From Phoronis australis (Eukaryota > Phoronida > Phoronidae), in assembly GCA_002633005.1 (NCBI GenBank), contig NMRA01000389.1, forward strand, positions 14,041 to 76,040: a DNA stretch of 62,000 nucleotides, in the 5' to 3' direction. The position numbers and the translations under genes were made by a program. Below are positions 1 to 11,000 of this stretch, in pieces. Positions within the stretch are counted from its first letter, which is position 1. Each line of letters starts with the position of its first letter. The notes under the pieces are model-generated. The model saw only the letters and a program-made list of their open reading frames with translations, was not told where the DNA came from and did not search any database.

Positions 1-299
1 ATTAGTCATTCTTTGCAGTATTTCACACCCGCCGTGTCTCACTGTGTGTGTCGTCAGCTTATACTCTGTGGTGGCAATACTGCGTCATTTTATCTTCACT
101 TGAGAATGAAACAAGTATGTTTCGAAATATCGTGTGTCTTTTAATTATGTCGCTAGGTCAGTTACTGTATCTATGTTCAGTAGAGAGTAGGGTTTTGTTC
201 AGAAAGTATGAACGCAACGGAATAAAGACCGTGAACAATGAAAAGTGTCGTGTATTCAACAAATTACTAAATTTAGTAAAGATCCTGCAGTGGGTTTAA

Positions 300-1440
300 G
301 AGATACAACTATGGGCTCAAAACAAAACTACCACTAGGAGGCACCACAGTAGTCAGTCACCATCATCAAAGGTCATCTTCACACTGATAACAAATATGTC
401 AATTTTCAAATTATTTGGTTGATACAGGGGTGGACACCAAAAACAAGATTTAAAAACAGCAAAAATGGCCACTAGGTAGTGCAAAATACCTCGATTCCAT
501 CCAAAAACAGGAAGATAGCGTCATCACACCAATAGATGCCTATATTTAAAATTTTATGAAAATCTGTTGAGGACCTTTGAAGATACGGAATTAAACGTAA
601 AAAACTAAAATTGCCACTAGGGGGCACAGCAGTAGTCAGATCTGTCTGAAAGTCGTCGTCATCCATAGTCAACATCATATAAATACTTTTGCTAAATTAA
701 TTAAAGATCCTGCGAACGGTTTAGAAGATACAGCCATAGGCGCAACAAAAACAAAAACAAAAACAAAACTACTACTAGGAGGCACCACAGTACTCGGATC
801 TGTCCAAAAGTCGTCGACTTGCGTTGCTAACATCATATAAATATACTAACTAAATTTCGTAAAGATCCTGCGAACGGTTTAGGAGATACAGCCATACGCG
901 CAAAAAAACAACAAAAAAGTGCCACTAGGAGGCGCCACAGTAGTTGAAATCGTCGGAAAATCATCGTCATCCGTCATCTTCATAGTAAGCACATACATGC
1001 AAATTTTCACAATCATCCTTTGAGCGGTTTGGTTGATAGAGGGGTTGACGCAAAAAACAGACTCGAAAACAGTAAAATTGGCCACTAGGTGGCGCAAACT
1101 ATGTCGAATCCATCCGAAAATGGGAAGATAGCGTCATCTCACTAATAGGTGCCTACATACCATATTTCATGAAAATCCGTTCAGGACTTTTGAAGATACA
1201 AAGGTAAGCGTAAAAAACTAAAATTGCCACTAGGGGCACATCGGTAGTCGGAACAATCCGAAAGTTCGCTCATGTCGTCCCATTCATGAATGGAACATAT
1301 GCGCCAAATTTCATGAGCGTATGTCAAAGGGTTTTGGAGATAGAGCAGCGGACGTCGCACGCCGGACGGACGCCGCCTGGACGGACGCCGCCCGGACGGA
1401 CGGAGATGACGGCATAATGAATCCACATATAAATATGTGG
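300..1440 (-). repeat. Degenerate tandem repeat, about 150-bp unit, 7 copies
   Basis: A block anchored on the word CACTAGG recurs near 332, 470, 615, 772, 923, 1083 and 1229, about 140-160 bp apart. Each unit also carries versions of 'atcctgcgaacggttt', 'agatacagccata' and 'gtcatc'. The last unit ends in a GACGGACG-rich tail (about 1360-1405). The same family appears on the other strand in an FDXR intron (about 22860-23620), and a lone piece lies near 57280-57420. It is probably a dispersed non-autonomous repeat expanded locally. No protein is supported; short ORFs here are chance. Confidence 0.8.
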
Positions 1441-1559
1441 GCGCATAAAAATGGCCTAATCTAGAAATAAAATGATAAAGATAGTTTTCTGATGGGTAGA
1501 TGACAACCCCTTGGTATGCTGGGAAGAAGCATACAATAAGTATGTTACTTGTTACTTAC

Positions 1560-1746
1560 AGAATATACGGTCGCCTTCAGCACCCACTCCCAGCAAAGAC
1601 TCTTTGTACTTTCTAAGACTTTCATCTTCAGTGTCCTGTGAGAGGATTTCATCCAGTGCCTTTTTCTCTGGAGGTTTATAACTGGATTTTTCCTCTTGTT
1701 CGTCTTCTTCATATTCACCTTCAACATTTGGATCTTGTTCAGCCAT
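1560..1746 (-). CDS. ARHGDIA: Rho GDP-dissociation inhibitor, first coding exon (partial gene)
   Basis: Encodes the N-terminal 62 residues of a RhoGDI, the cytosolic chaperone that extracts Rho/Rac/Cdc42 GTPases from membranes and holds them GDP-bound. The start MAEQDPNVEGEYEEDEQEE is the usual acidic, disordered N-terminus. It is followed by YKPPEKKALDEI and then DTEDESLRKYKESLLG, the conserved helix that binds the GTPase switch regions. A consensus acceptor (tttgttgtag) lies 2 bases before the ATG, so the gene has a spliced 5'UTR. A perfect GTAAGT donor follows base 1560 in phase 1. The immunoglobulin-like prenyl-binding domain must lie beyond the left edge, since the next 1.5 kb holds only repeats. 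The family is clear. Which vertebrate paralogue (A, B or G) it matches is not meaningful for an invertebrate single-copy gene. Confidence 0.93.
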
Positions 1747-2224
1747 CTCTACAACAAAAAGGAAAATGTTAAAATCATCACTCTCCTGGCAGAAAATTCA
1801 GCCACAGGAAAATTTACACTCAAGCCATCTGATGTTGTAACTCATTTGGTACAATGTCAGTCCTCACAGCTGGCACGTAGGCAAGACTGGCTGTCCTCTC
1901 CACATGCATCTCAATGGATACCGTAAACCATCCGTGACAGTTCTTCACTTCCGATAGCAGAACATTTTAAATGACATGGCCGTAGCAGTGATTAACTGAA
2001 GGTCTGTATGTTGATACACAATCTTGATGACACATTCATTGATTTTGATTTTCAGCACCTTCGAGAACAAATGTATTAGTAAAGACATGGGCAACATGAG
2101 CCACTATCTCTAACTATTAGACCGGCAGCCCAGAGCACTTAGCATAGATGAACGAGGTACCAACATCTGACCACGGGAGCATTTAAAGTCCACCTCAGTA
2201 TGTACAGAAATGGACGTCTGCCGT

Positions 2225-3340
2225 TGTTTGCACTCTGAGTGTGACCCCTGGGGGCCTTACTAAGAGCCCAAAAAATGAGCTAGACTAGATATTCGAGGTA
2301 CCAACCAAAACTGATTTAAAACGAACAATAGTACCGCACTGAACACCGAATGACCCATGACAGACAAATTGCACTCTGGAATAGGTCCGGCAGAAACCAA
2401 AAAAGGACCCCCCAAAAATGAGCTAGCACATACATTCGAGGTACCACACAAAACCAATTCTGTATGATTCAATACATGTCACAGATCACTAAATGCCCTA
2501 TGACAGACAAATTACACTCTGGATTGTGCCCGGCAGAAACCCCCAAAAATCTCAACCACGGTATGCCATCTAAAATTTGAGCTAGACTAGATTTTCGAGG
2601 TACCGGCCAAAACTGATTTAAAACGAACAATAGTACCGCACTGAACACCAAATGACCCATGACAGACAAATTGCACTCTGGAATAGGTCCGGCAGAAACC
2701 AAAAAAGGACCCCCCAAAAATGAGCTAGCACATACATTCGAGGTACCACACAAAACCAATTCCACATGATTCAATACATGTCACAGATCACTAAATGCCC
2801 TATGACAGACAAAATACACTCTGGATTGTGCCCGGCAGAAATCCCCAAAAATCTCAACCACGGTATGCCATCAAAATTTGATCTAGGCTAGATTTTCGAA
2901 GTACCGGCCAAAACTGAATTAAAACGAACAATAGTACCCGCACTGAACATTGAATGACCCATGACAGACAAACTGCACTCTGGAATGGGTCCAGCAGAAA
3001 CCAAAAAAGAGCCCCCAAAAGTGAGCTAGCACATACATTCGAGATACCACAAAAAACAATTACATGAGATTCAATACATGTCACAGGTCACTAAATGCCC
3101 TATGACCGGCAGACAAAATACATTCTGGATTGTGCCTGGCAGAAACCCTCAAAAATCTCAACCACGGTTTGCCATTTTTGAGACAGTTTGATTTTCAAGG
3201 TATCGGCTTAAACTGATTTAAAACCAACAATCGTGCTGCACTGAACACCCAATGACCCGTGAAAGACAAATTTTACTCGGAAATAGTGGGCCAAAAACCC
3301 AGAAAGGACCTTAAAAATGGAGGTACAATCGTCCATGCAG
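2225..3340 (-). repeat. Left arm: dimeric tandem repeat, about 305-bp higher-order unit
   Basis: The word 'acatacattcgaggtacc' recurs near 2430, 2735 and, slightly changed, 3035, giving a period of about 305 bp. Within each unit two related half-units of about 150 bp alternate. Both start 'gagctag', reach 'ttcgaggtacc', and pass through 'atgacagacaaa', 'cactctgga' and 'ggcagaaa'. So the arm is a two-level (dimeric) satellite. ORFs of 60-100 codons cross the units but shift and stop irregularly, so they are not taken as genes. Confidence 0.85.
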
Positions 3341-4231
3341 CTTTCCCCTGCTAGTTCAAGTACTCGGGTGGGAAATCCAAACAACTGGACAACAAGGTGT
3401 TAAAAATTGCACCACGAAAATCGAAGTACACAATTGGTGACAAAAGTGGTGTATTTATTAAGTTAACTGCAAAAAGCGGGACCGCAGGAAACAAAAACTA
3501 ATTATAAAAAACTTTCGTTCACTAAAGCCTGTGTTTACTCTCATGATCGCTACAAGCGAAAAGCAGACGGGTGTCAAGATGTACGACAGTTTACTCGCCT
3601 AGTGGTAACTTTTTGAAGAAATTTTTACATGATGTCGAAATTCAGTGTAGTGTATAGTGTTTGTAATGTTTTAGTTTCGCGGAGTCATTTGTCGATGGCC
3701 GACATAATGGTTTCCGTGATAAAATACAAATCACCCCTAATTTGGTGCGCAGTCACGCGATGGAGTCCCAATGCTATTTAAAGAAATATATAAACAACGA
3801 TGCGTTTCGGTAACAAGGGGTCTCGCTGCAGCATTGCCTGAAAATTTCATACAATGAAAGGGTGTGACGTCACAGCAGCATTGTTTAGGAAAGGGAAAGT
3901 GAGGCCTCTGGAAATCCTAATGAAACACTCATGTGGGACACTTATCAGCTTCTTCTCAGAGTTAAAGGCGAAGGCAACCTTTTTTCATGTCATTTTTAGC
4001 AAACATTGGGTTCGTTGATTATCCCAGACATATTTTTTCACGTATTTACAGCTTTTCGTAATTTAATTAATTACTCGTCGTCTACTCCGGAAGTGACGTT
4101 TTGGGAGGCAAGAATTTCGCGCCATTTTCTTTTCATACAGTCTGACTGTGAGAGCAGTCGAGTCAGTCATTGTTCTACCTCGGTGGTGATAAGTTGGGTC
4201 GTCGTTTGCTTTTGTTTACGAGTCAGTCAAC

Positions 4232-4366
4232 ATGCCACACTGTTGCTGCCTACCGAGATGTACTCATTATCGTCTCACGTACAGAGGAAGAACTGTCCCA
4301 CTTGCCCGAGTGTACCGCGGCACACTCCCAGTGGACGGTGACTTGAGCACCCAAACTGCTTACTAA
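4232..4366 (+). pseudogene. THAP-domain start, plus-strand copy (truncated)
   Basis: A 44-codon frame starts MPHCCCLPRCTHYRLT, the typical first zinc-ligand stretch of a THAP DNA-binding domain (cysteines at 4, 5, 6 and 10). After that the sequence no longer matches the family: it lacks the HxFP motif and the tryptophan, and it stops at 4364-4366. It is the inverted twin of the better preserved minus-strand copy starting at 5013. Read as a broken duplicate inside the mobile element, not a gene. Confidence 0.55.
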
Positions 4367-4439
4367 GTCCCGCCGCGCGACTCCCTTGTCACACACGTGG
4401 CACCTTCTAAATAGCTCCAATACAAGTCCACAATAAACT

Positions 4440-5013
4440 TATCAAACTTAGGTTCAGCGATCATTGGATGACGAACTGTACTTTTCACTGGGTGTCAAAC
4501 TGCGCCTGTATTCACTCCCACTGGGGCTGCTTACAGGCTGTGGGCTAGAGACAACACCACACCACACGGGGAATCACTGATAGTTCCTGGAATTGCACAC
4601 TATGGGGTACGTTCGGAGGCATGGGTGACAGTAGATGAAGTGCCTCCGGTCATTGTTTATAGTGGCCACAGCTTGCGAGGCTTCTCGCTTCAAAATCGCA
4701 CTTCTCAGGGGTGGCGACGGGGCACTGCCGGGAATCAGCAGCGACGGTATGGAACCCTTCTTCAGGTGTTGTTTCGTAGGGACCTTCATCGATTCAGCGA
4801 ACATATCTCTGTCGCAATCTGACGGCTGAAAATGCTTGCCGCTGCTTTGTACCCGGTACGTACGTTGCGTGAGCGGGTAGCGCTGCGTTCTTCACTCGAA
4901 CGAGCTAGCCAAGTACGGCGAAGTGTGTCATCCTTTGGAAAGCGATGCAAGGTACCCAAAGCGCGTGTGAGACGATAAGGAGTACATCCTGGTATGCAGC
5001 AACAGCGTGGCAT
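4440..5013 (-). pseudogene. THAP-domain protein fragment, frameshifted
   Basis: The first frame, from the ATG at 5013, gives MPRCCCIPGC then LGTLHRFPKDDTLRRTWL. These are the C-x(n)-C pair, HxFP and invariant W of a THAP zinc finger. The frame then departs. The next frame gives KHFQPSD (near 4834-4814), matching the second half (C-x2-H-F-x-P-x-D), and LKKGSIPSLLIP, the closing AVPSIF-like motif. The expected cysteine three residues before that H is serine. A Ser-rich linker-like stretch follows to about 4445, after a stop. THAP domains bind DNA in transposases and host regulators. With one frameshift and a lost zinc ligand, this copy is probably non-functional. Confidence 0.65.
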
Positions 5014-5316
5014 GTTAACTGACTCGAAAACAAAAGCAAACGACGACCTAACTTATCACATCCGAGGTAGAACAATGACTGACTTGACAGCTCTCACAGT
5101 CGATGTATGAAAATAAATTGGCGCGAAATTCTTGCCTCCCAAAACGTCACTTCCGGAGTAGAGGACGAGAAATTAATTAAATTACGAAAAGCTGTAATTA
5201 AGTGAAAAATATGTCTGGGATAATCAACAGCTGACCTTATTTTTGCTAAAAATGACATGAAAAAAGGTTGCCTTCGCCTTTAATAAGCGTAGATGTCCCA
5301 GACGGAAGAAAGTTAG

Positions 5317-5413
5317 AAGACATATGCCTCCTATTTAATGAAGGGAGGAGTCAAAGATGTCAATGAAGCGCCGATATCTGAAATTAATAGAGATGACCGG
5401 AAAAATGAACAAG
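5317..5413 (+). pseudogene. Coding-like exon fragment inside the mobile element
   Basis: Between a TTAG acceptor-like site and an AACAAG|GTAATA donor-like site one frame reads KTYASYLMKGGVKDVNEAPI and then SEINRDDRKNEQ, with protein-like composition and no stop. No family is recognised. It lies on the plus strand, as does the fragment at 5950-6195, so both may be remnants of one transposon gene. Confidence 0.3.
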
Positions 5414-5531
5414 GTAATAACTGTAATTGATAAAATATAGTTCATAAAAGAAAATAATTTCAAATGTTTTCATAGCGTTGAACCAAAATGCCCAGTTTCA
5501 CGTCAAAAATCAGTAAATGGTAGTGAGATTT

Positions 5532-5784
5532 CATGCGCGCACCCAGGGGGGCAATGGGGGCTCGAACGAGCCCCTCCATTTGGCGAAGTGGGCAAAAAGA
5601 TCCGCCTCAGAGAAACAAACAGTCCGTGGAAACGAGACAAAAGTCCACTAAAAAGGCGCAGACGCCAGTTCACAGTACTGAAGGTGGTACCCCGTTTTTT
5701 TAGTCCTCCAGCTTTTCTGCTAGCAAAAGGTCCACTTGGTCAGAAATTCGAGCCCCCCAAAACTAGAGGCTGGGTGCGCGCATG
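5532..5784. mobile_element. 253-bp MITE-like insertion with CATGCGCGCACCCA ends
   Basis: The left end CATGCGCGCACCCA (5532-5545) is repeated exactly in inverse at 5771-5784. Just inside lie 'gctcgaacgagcccc' and 'attcgagccccc', also inverse-related. The interior ('aaaaggcgcagacgcc', 'gaaggtggtacc', 'tttttttagtcctcc', 'caaaaggtccac') is clearly related to the 3' half of the CAGGGCTTGG MITE family at 20314, 42023 and 46895, although the ends differ. It is nested in the 5.9-kb element. Confidence 0.6.
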
Positions 5785-5949
5785 GGTTTTAAGTTGTTGT
5801 TCGTCAGCGTTTAGACAATTGGTCCCTCGTCAATAAAATTTTCTCCAATGTCCAACATCAAGAAGATTGACTGCACATTGCTTCCTCCTTGCCGATAGAC
5901 ACTATTGAACAAGCTCAAACGAGCCCATTATGTTGCCTTGCTCTGAGAC

Positions 5950-6195
5950 CAAGTGGATTCGGCCGATCCGGGAAACGGTTTGGATCCTCTTACCTACGGT
6001 TGGAAGGTACAAGATGGATACTGTACTCCTGAATGGTTTTGTGGATCTGCCGTCCCTGATGTCCTTTTTGAAGGTGCTGGTCGTTTACAAGAAAACCAAG
6101 CCGATCAAGAGGTATAGGAAATGGACTATGACGAAACAAGGGAGCCCGAATCAAGCTGGAGTAGCAGTGACGAATCTGATATTGAAACGTATTAA
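5950..6195 (+). pseudogene. Coding-like remnant with acidic Ser-rich tail, one internal stop
   Basis: One frame reads ADPGNGLDPLTYGWKVQDGY then CTPEWFCGSAVPDVLFE, an in-frame TAG at 6115-6117, then EMDYDETREPESSWSSSDE and SDIETY before TAA at 6193-6195. The acidic, serine-rich tail and the lack of other stops over 82 codons look like the C-terminus of a decayed protein. No family is recognised; a transposon protein tail is an inference from its position. Confidence 0.35.
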
Positions 6196-6689
6196 AAACT
6201 AACAGGAAACTACTGTTGACATTAAACATATAGTATGTAGCTTGATACAGTGATTTTGACTATCTGTTACTATGCTGTCAAAATGTTGCTCTATTTCATG
6301 TAGTTTATTTTGATTAAAGAAGGTTTTTAAAAACACGTCTGTTACTTTTCTTTCAACGTATTGTTTAATAGTCAATGAGATGAAAGAGCTCCTTGGAAAT
6401 AATTTTCGTGGTTCCTCGATCTAGCGCAAATTTAGGGGCCATTTGTTGTCGCTGACGTATCCTTTCTGCTGGCAGTTTTGATAGCGTTTTATATTTTACA
6501 CAATCTGCGTTCTTAAACTTCACTAAGTGGGTTGGTTTTAGACAGTTCCTGGTATCCCAAAGTTTTACTGTTATCAGGTACTTTCCAAAATGCTTACTCT
6601 CCGCCATCATCCATTTGACATCGAGTGTGAGAGCTCAGTAGACGCAAAAGTATAAGCTCATTATCTAATATGTCATATATATTCAAAAT

Positions 6690-8035
6690 TACTGACCGGT
6701 AGTTGAGATTCCTGGGGCTGGCGAGCACAACCCACACAGGGTTTTAACTGTCATAGCGTATTTGGTAACCAGTAACAACTATTTGAATCACATGGAATTG
6801 TTTATTGCGATACCCTGAATGATGACCTAGCTTCTTTTACGGTGTAATTGAGTTTCTGGCGAACGCCTTCCAGAGCACAATTTATTGTCTGTCATGGTCA
6901 TCTGGTGGATTATTGGTTTTAAGTCAGTTTTAGCCGGTACCTCGGGTATCTAATGTACCTCAAAGTTTTGATAGCATTTACTGTGGTTGAGATTTTTGAG
7001 GGTTTCTTCCAGGCACAATCCAGCGTATATTTTGTCTGTAATAGGGCATTTAGTGACCTGTGACATGTATTGAACCTCATGGAATTGGTTTTGTGTGGTA
7101 CCTCAAATGTATGTGCTAGCTCATTTTTTTTGAGGGGGGGGTCCTTTTTTGGTTTCTGCTGGACCGATTCCAGTGTGCAATTTGTCTGTCATGGGTCATT
7201 TGGAGTTCAGTGCGGTACTATTGTTCGTTTTAAATCAGTTTTGGCCGGTACCTCGAAAATCTAGTCTAGCTCAAATTTTTGATGGCATACCATGGTTGAG
7301 ATTTTTGGGGGTTTCTGCCGGGCACAACCCAGAGTGTATTTTGTCTGTCATAGGGCATTTAGTGATCTGTGACATGTATTGAATCATATGGAATTGGTTT
7401 TGTGTGGTACCTCGAATGTATGTGCTAGCTCATTTTCGGGGGGGTCCTTTTTGGGTTTCTGCCGGACCTATTCCAGAGTGCAATTTGTCTGTCATGGGTT
7501 ATTTGGTGTTCAGTGCGGTACTATTGTTCGTTTAAAATCAGTTTTGGTCGGTACCTCGAAAATCTAGTCTAGCTCAAATTTTTGATGGCATACCATGGTT
7601 GAAATTTTTGGGGGTTTCTGCCGGGCACAACCCAGAGTGTATTTTGTCTGTCATAGAGGTTTTAGTGATCTGTGACATGTATTGAATCACATGGAATTGG
7701 TTTTGTGTGGTACCTCGAATGTATGTGCTAGCTCATTTTTTGGGGGTCCTTTTTTGGTTTCTGCCGGACCTATTCCAGAGTGTAATTTGTCTGTCATGGG
7801 TCATTCGGTGTTCAGTGAGGTACTATTGTTCGTTTTAAATCAATTTTGGTTGGTACCTCGAATATCTAGTCTAGCTCATTTTTTGGGCTCTTTGTAAGGC
7901 CCCCAGGGGCACACCCAGAGTGCAGACAACGGCAGACGTCCATTTCTGTACATACTGAGGTGGACTTTAAATGCTCCCGTGGTCAGATGTTGGTACCTCG
8001 TTCATCTATGCTAAGTGCTCTGGGCTGCCGGTCTA
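6690..8035 (+). repeat. Right arm: inverted copy of the dimeric tandem repeat
   Basis: Reverse complement of the left arm. The word 'ggtacctcgaatgtatgtg' or close variants recurs near 7098, 7407 and 7711, again about 305 bp apart. The outermost 160 bp ('gtggactttaaatgctcc', 'ccgtggtcagatgttgg') mirrors 2118-2230 closely. The innermost units (6700-6950) are the most diverged, as are the innermost units of the left arm. Confidence 0.85.
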
Positions 8036-11000
8036 TATCCCCATTTCCTCTCCCTCTCCATTATTTTTAACTTCTCTGTTCCCACACCACTCCCCTTAGT
8101 AATTTTGAACAGGTTGATATAAGAAGGCCTTTTGTGCACCATTTCTCTTCATACTAGGTGAAGGGCTGCTACTGGTAGGCAAGAAAGCTAGTGTCTTCAA
8201 TAAATTTTGCCAGGTTTTAAAATTTCTTCCCAGGTCTGCATTGTAAAATTAACCAAGCATTTCTGAAGGAAACAGAATCAAATTTATTTATCATCAGACA
8301 GCAAGCATCCATAAAGTATCAACTCTTATCTAAGGCAGCAATGTTAGTTAATTTTCTTTCCTGGAAGGAGAAAAGTGCTCTGAACAATTGTTGACCTCCT
8401 TTATGACATTTATGAAGCCCATTTGAAGAATCTGCACATTTATGGATATTCATCAAGGTCGCTGAATACCCTGGTGTCAGCTACTATCTGAGACACAACC
8501 AAGACACTTTTGTAACCACTCAAAAACAACCTGTGATACATTTGATATCAAACAGAATTGGAATAGAATAGCCTTATCCTAAGTGGGACAAGTACTTGAT
8601 AGATATGATGGATGAACATTTGCATTTCCCTTTAACCAGTGTCTTGTGCAAATAGTTGAAAGAAATGCAACCAAAGGCAAAAGGGTCAATTAACTCTTAA
8701 TGATAACTGAGAACAATTAGATGGCGCAATAAAGAATATTCAACAACCCCTAAGCACAGTAAAATTTTTGCACTTGAAATACTCCAAATCATTCTCCCAC
8801 AATTACCTCAATGATTTTGAAAAATAAAATAAAATAAGGTACTGTATACCAGTATTGCATTGGTTGAAGGGGGTAACTAATTCCCATTGTGGCTTAGAAT
8901 TTGTGGATGGTTGTAAATCGTGGGTGCACTTCACACACAATAGCACATGATAACAGCAAGGTCAGTGAATTATTTCTTTGTGAACACTGTTCTTAGCCAT
9001 ACAACTGTCCCAGTTGGCCTGTCTAAGTAAGCACAACTTAACATAGGGTTTATGGTCCTGGATGAAAAGTCAATTGTTTTATTACCCCTTATGAGTTTTG
9101 AATATCCAAGCTGAGAACACAAAAAACTAACTTCTCTCCACACAAGACCAGTCAGAATTTCCCCCCGGGTCATTTCTACATCTAGAGAAGTCCTGACCTT
9201 ACTGTCAAAATGAAATACTAATTAGTTGAAAACAACCCATGTAAATATTAAGCAAACAAGAAAAAACAAAACATACCGGTACTTGATATTCGAATTAATG
9301 CTTTTGTTCATGGCAGAATGTTAATGAACCGAATAAAAGACAATGGCCTAACAAAACCATGCTTTATGGTTACACACAGCTAAACTGTTTATACATAACT
9401 TATTCATTTACACATTTAATAAAAACACCATGTGCCGTTTTTCTTGAAAGTGCCAAATATATATGCAAATTTCATTCTTTAATTATGACTTCAAATACAT
9501 TAATGAAAGTGCAATGGAACATTTGCAGTAGGACAGAGAATTTACTTTTAAATGTCAGACTTCTAAGCTTAATTATAGATTATATATCCTAATTGTTTAT
9601 GATAATACAGGAGTTAGTCATCAATCAGTCTCATTGATTTTATCAGACTCTTTTCTGTAGTCAGATACATTCACGTACTACTAGCCTGCTTTTCATTCTA
9701 GCCGAAATCACTCGATGAAGGGGTGGGGAGGGGGGGGGGTCAGAGTAGGATTATGCTCATAAAGTAACTTGCCAAATATGCCGTCTTGTCATTATAATGT
9801 CAAAACTTGAACGAGTGTATACCTTATCTCTAAGTTCTCTAACCCCTCGATGTACTGTATTACATGTCTCAGTCCCTATACAATCTTGCAAACAAAGTTG
9901 AGATTGATTAATGTACCGGTAATCTTCAAACAAATAAGTACACTTTGTCACAACTGCTGTGTAAAGATTATCAGTGATTTTATTCTGCACATTTTCCGTT
10001 TATGTTATGATTCAACTTTATTTTGATTGTTGCCAATACCAAATATAATTCCATTCTAAATATCAATACCAACAAATTGATTTATTAGTTAATTTATGAA
10101 ACATAAACAGTGTTTTGATGCTGTGTGTATAAAAACCATGACCAGACAAATATCACATGACCAACTGCCGTATTGTCCACAATTCCATAATGAAGTGGTT
10201 GTTTAACATAGAATATGCACGTGACCCGACATCACATCTGGGTCACAATAATCCGATATGTTGCATTTGCTTGCACGAACAGCAACAAACACATTAATAT
10301 TTCGCATGCTTTTTTGTTTGGAAATCTTAAAATGGGATCACCCTTGAGGTTCTGTGACACAATGAGGTGAAATTGGTAAATTTAAAAAAATCATGATGAG
10401 AACTGAAAACTGCTGATAATCTTTAATGGTTTTTAAGTAAAGATATGGTATCAATCAGTAAACGTCAATCACACAAACTAAAATACAAGAGTAGCTGATA
10501 TTCGATTTCTCACTCTTTCAGTATCAAATAGTCATTACAATCAAGTGCACACAATCATTAGTGACTCATTTTCTATGTAATTTTGTACCAAGATTTGAAA
10601 ACAACGGCCACGTATGTCATAGAGAGAATGCAGAGAATTCAAAATAAAGTCACAGTGATCTCCATGTTAATTATTTTCATCATACACATCCATAAAAACC
10701 TCATACAACTTCCACTTGTAATCAATTAGTTAAGGAACTGCCTCACCAGTAAAGAGTTTCAACTGGGATATCCATCCATTGCTCTTGAAAATATTAAGGA
10801 ACTGTTTCCGAAACCAGACCGCAAGGTCAACCTGTACTACTTATACTAGTTGGCGTTACCGTTATAGAACTTCACGATTATCTATAAGACACCCACTTCT
10901 CCCACCCCACTCAATAAAGTGATCCTTTGAGTGATGTCTTGCAAACCATTTAGCATGGCACAATTCTTAATTAAAGGTAACTGTATTTTATTCTGAATAA

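Larger units (their letters stand above)
3960..5290. repeat. Inner inverted repeat with arms of about 320 bp
   Basis: The segment at about 3963-4285 reappears reverse-complemented at about 4970-5287. Shared words include 'aaggcgaaggcaacc', 'acagcttttcgtaattta', 'cggaagtgacgttttggg', 'aggcaagaatttcgcgcc' and 'cattgttctacctcgg'. Each arm ends in the start of a THAP-type reading frame pointing into the centre. The spacer of about 690 bp is not palindromic. Confidence 0.85.
2118..8035. mobile_element. 5.9-kb inverted-arm transposon-like element with THAP remnants
   Basis: Left end TAGACCGGCAGCCCAGAGC (2118) is matched in inverted orientation by the right end, which finishes CTGCCGGTCTA at 8035. 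Both ends are flanked by TAT, a possible 3-bp target duplication, though so short a match could be chance. Inverted arms of more than 1.2 kb are made of tandem units (2118 to about 3340, and about 6690 to 8035). The interior holds an inner inverted repeat, two THAP-domain starts and coding-like fragments. It lies in the probable 5'UTR intron of the RhoGDI gene. It resembles foldback or very long-TIR DNA transposons. THAP domains occur in P-element-like and other transposases, but no catalytic domain could be found, so the superfamily is open and the copy looks dead. Confidence 0.75.

Noticed and set aside
300-1440. CRISPR-like array
   Set aside because: Units are about 150 bp and diverged throughout, with no short identical repeats and spacers. 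The DNA is animal nuclear.
2260-3084. Minus-strand ORFs reading ELVLCGTSNVCASSF repeatedly, also on the plus strand at 7070-7897
   Set aside because: These are frames across the satellite units of the inverted arms. They break at irregular points, have no start context, and resemble no protein.
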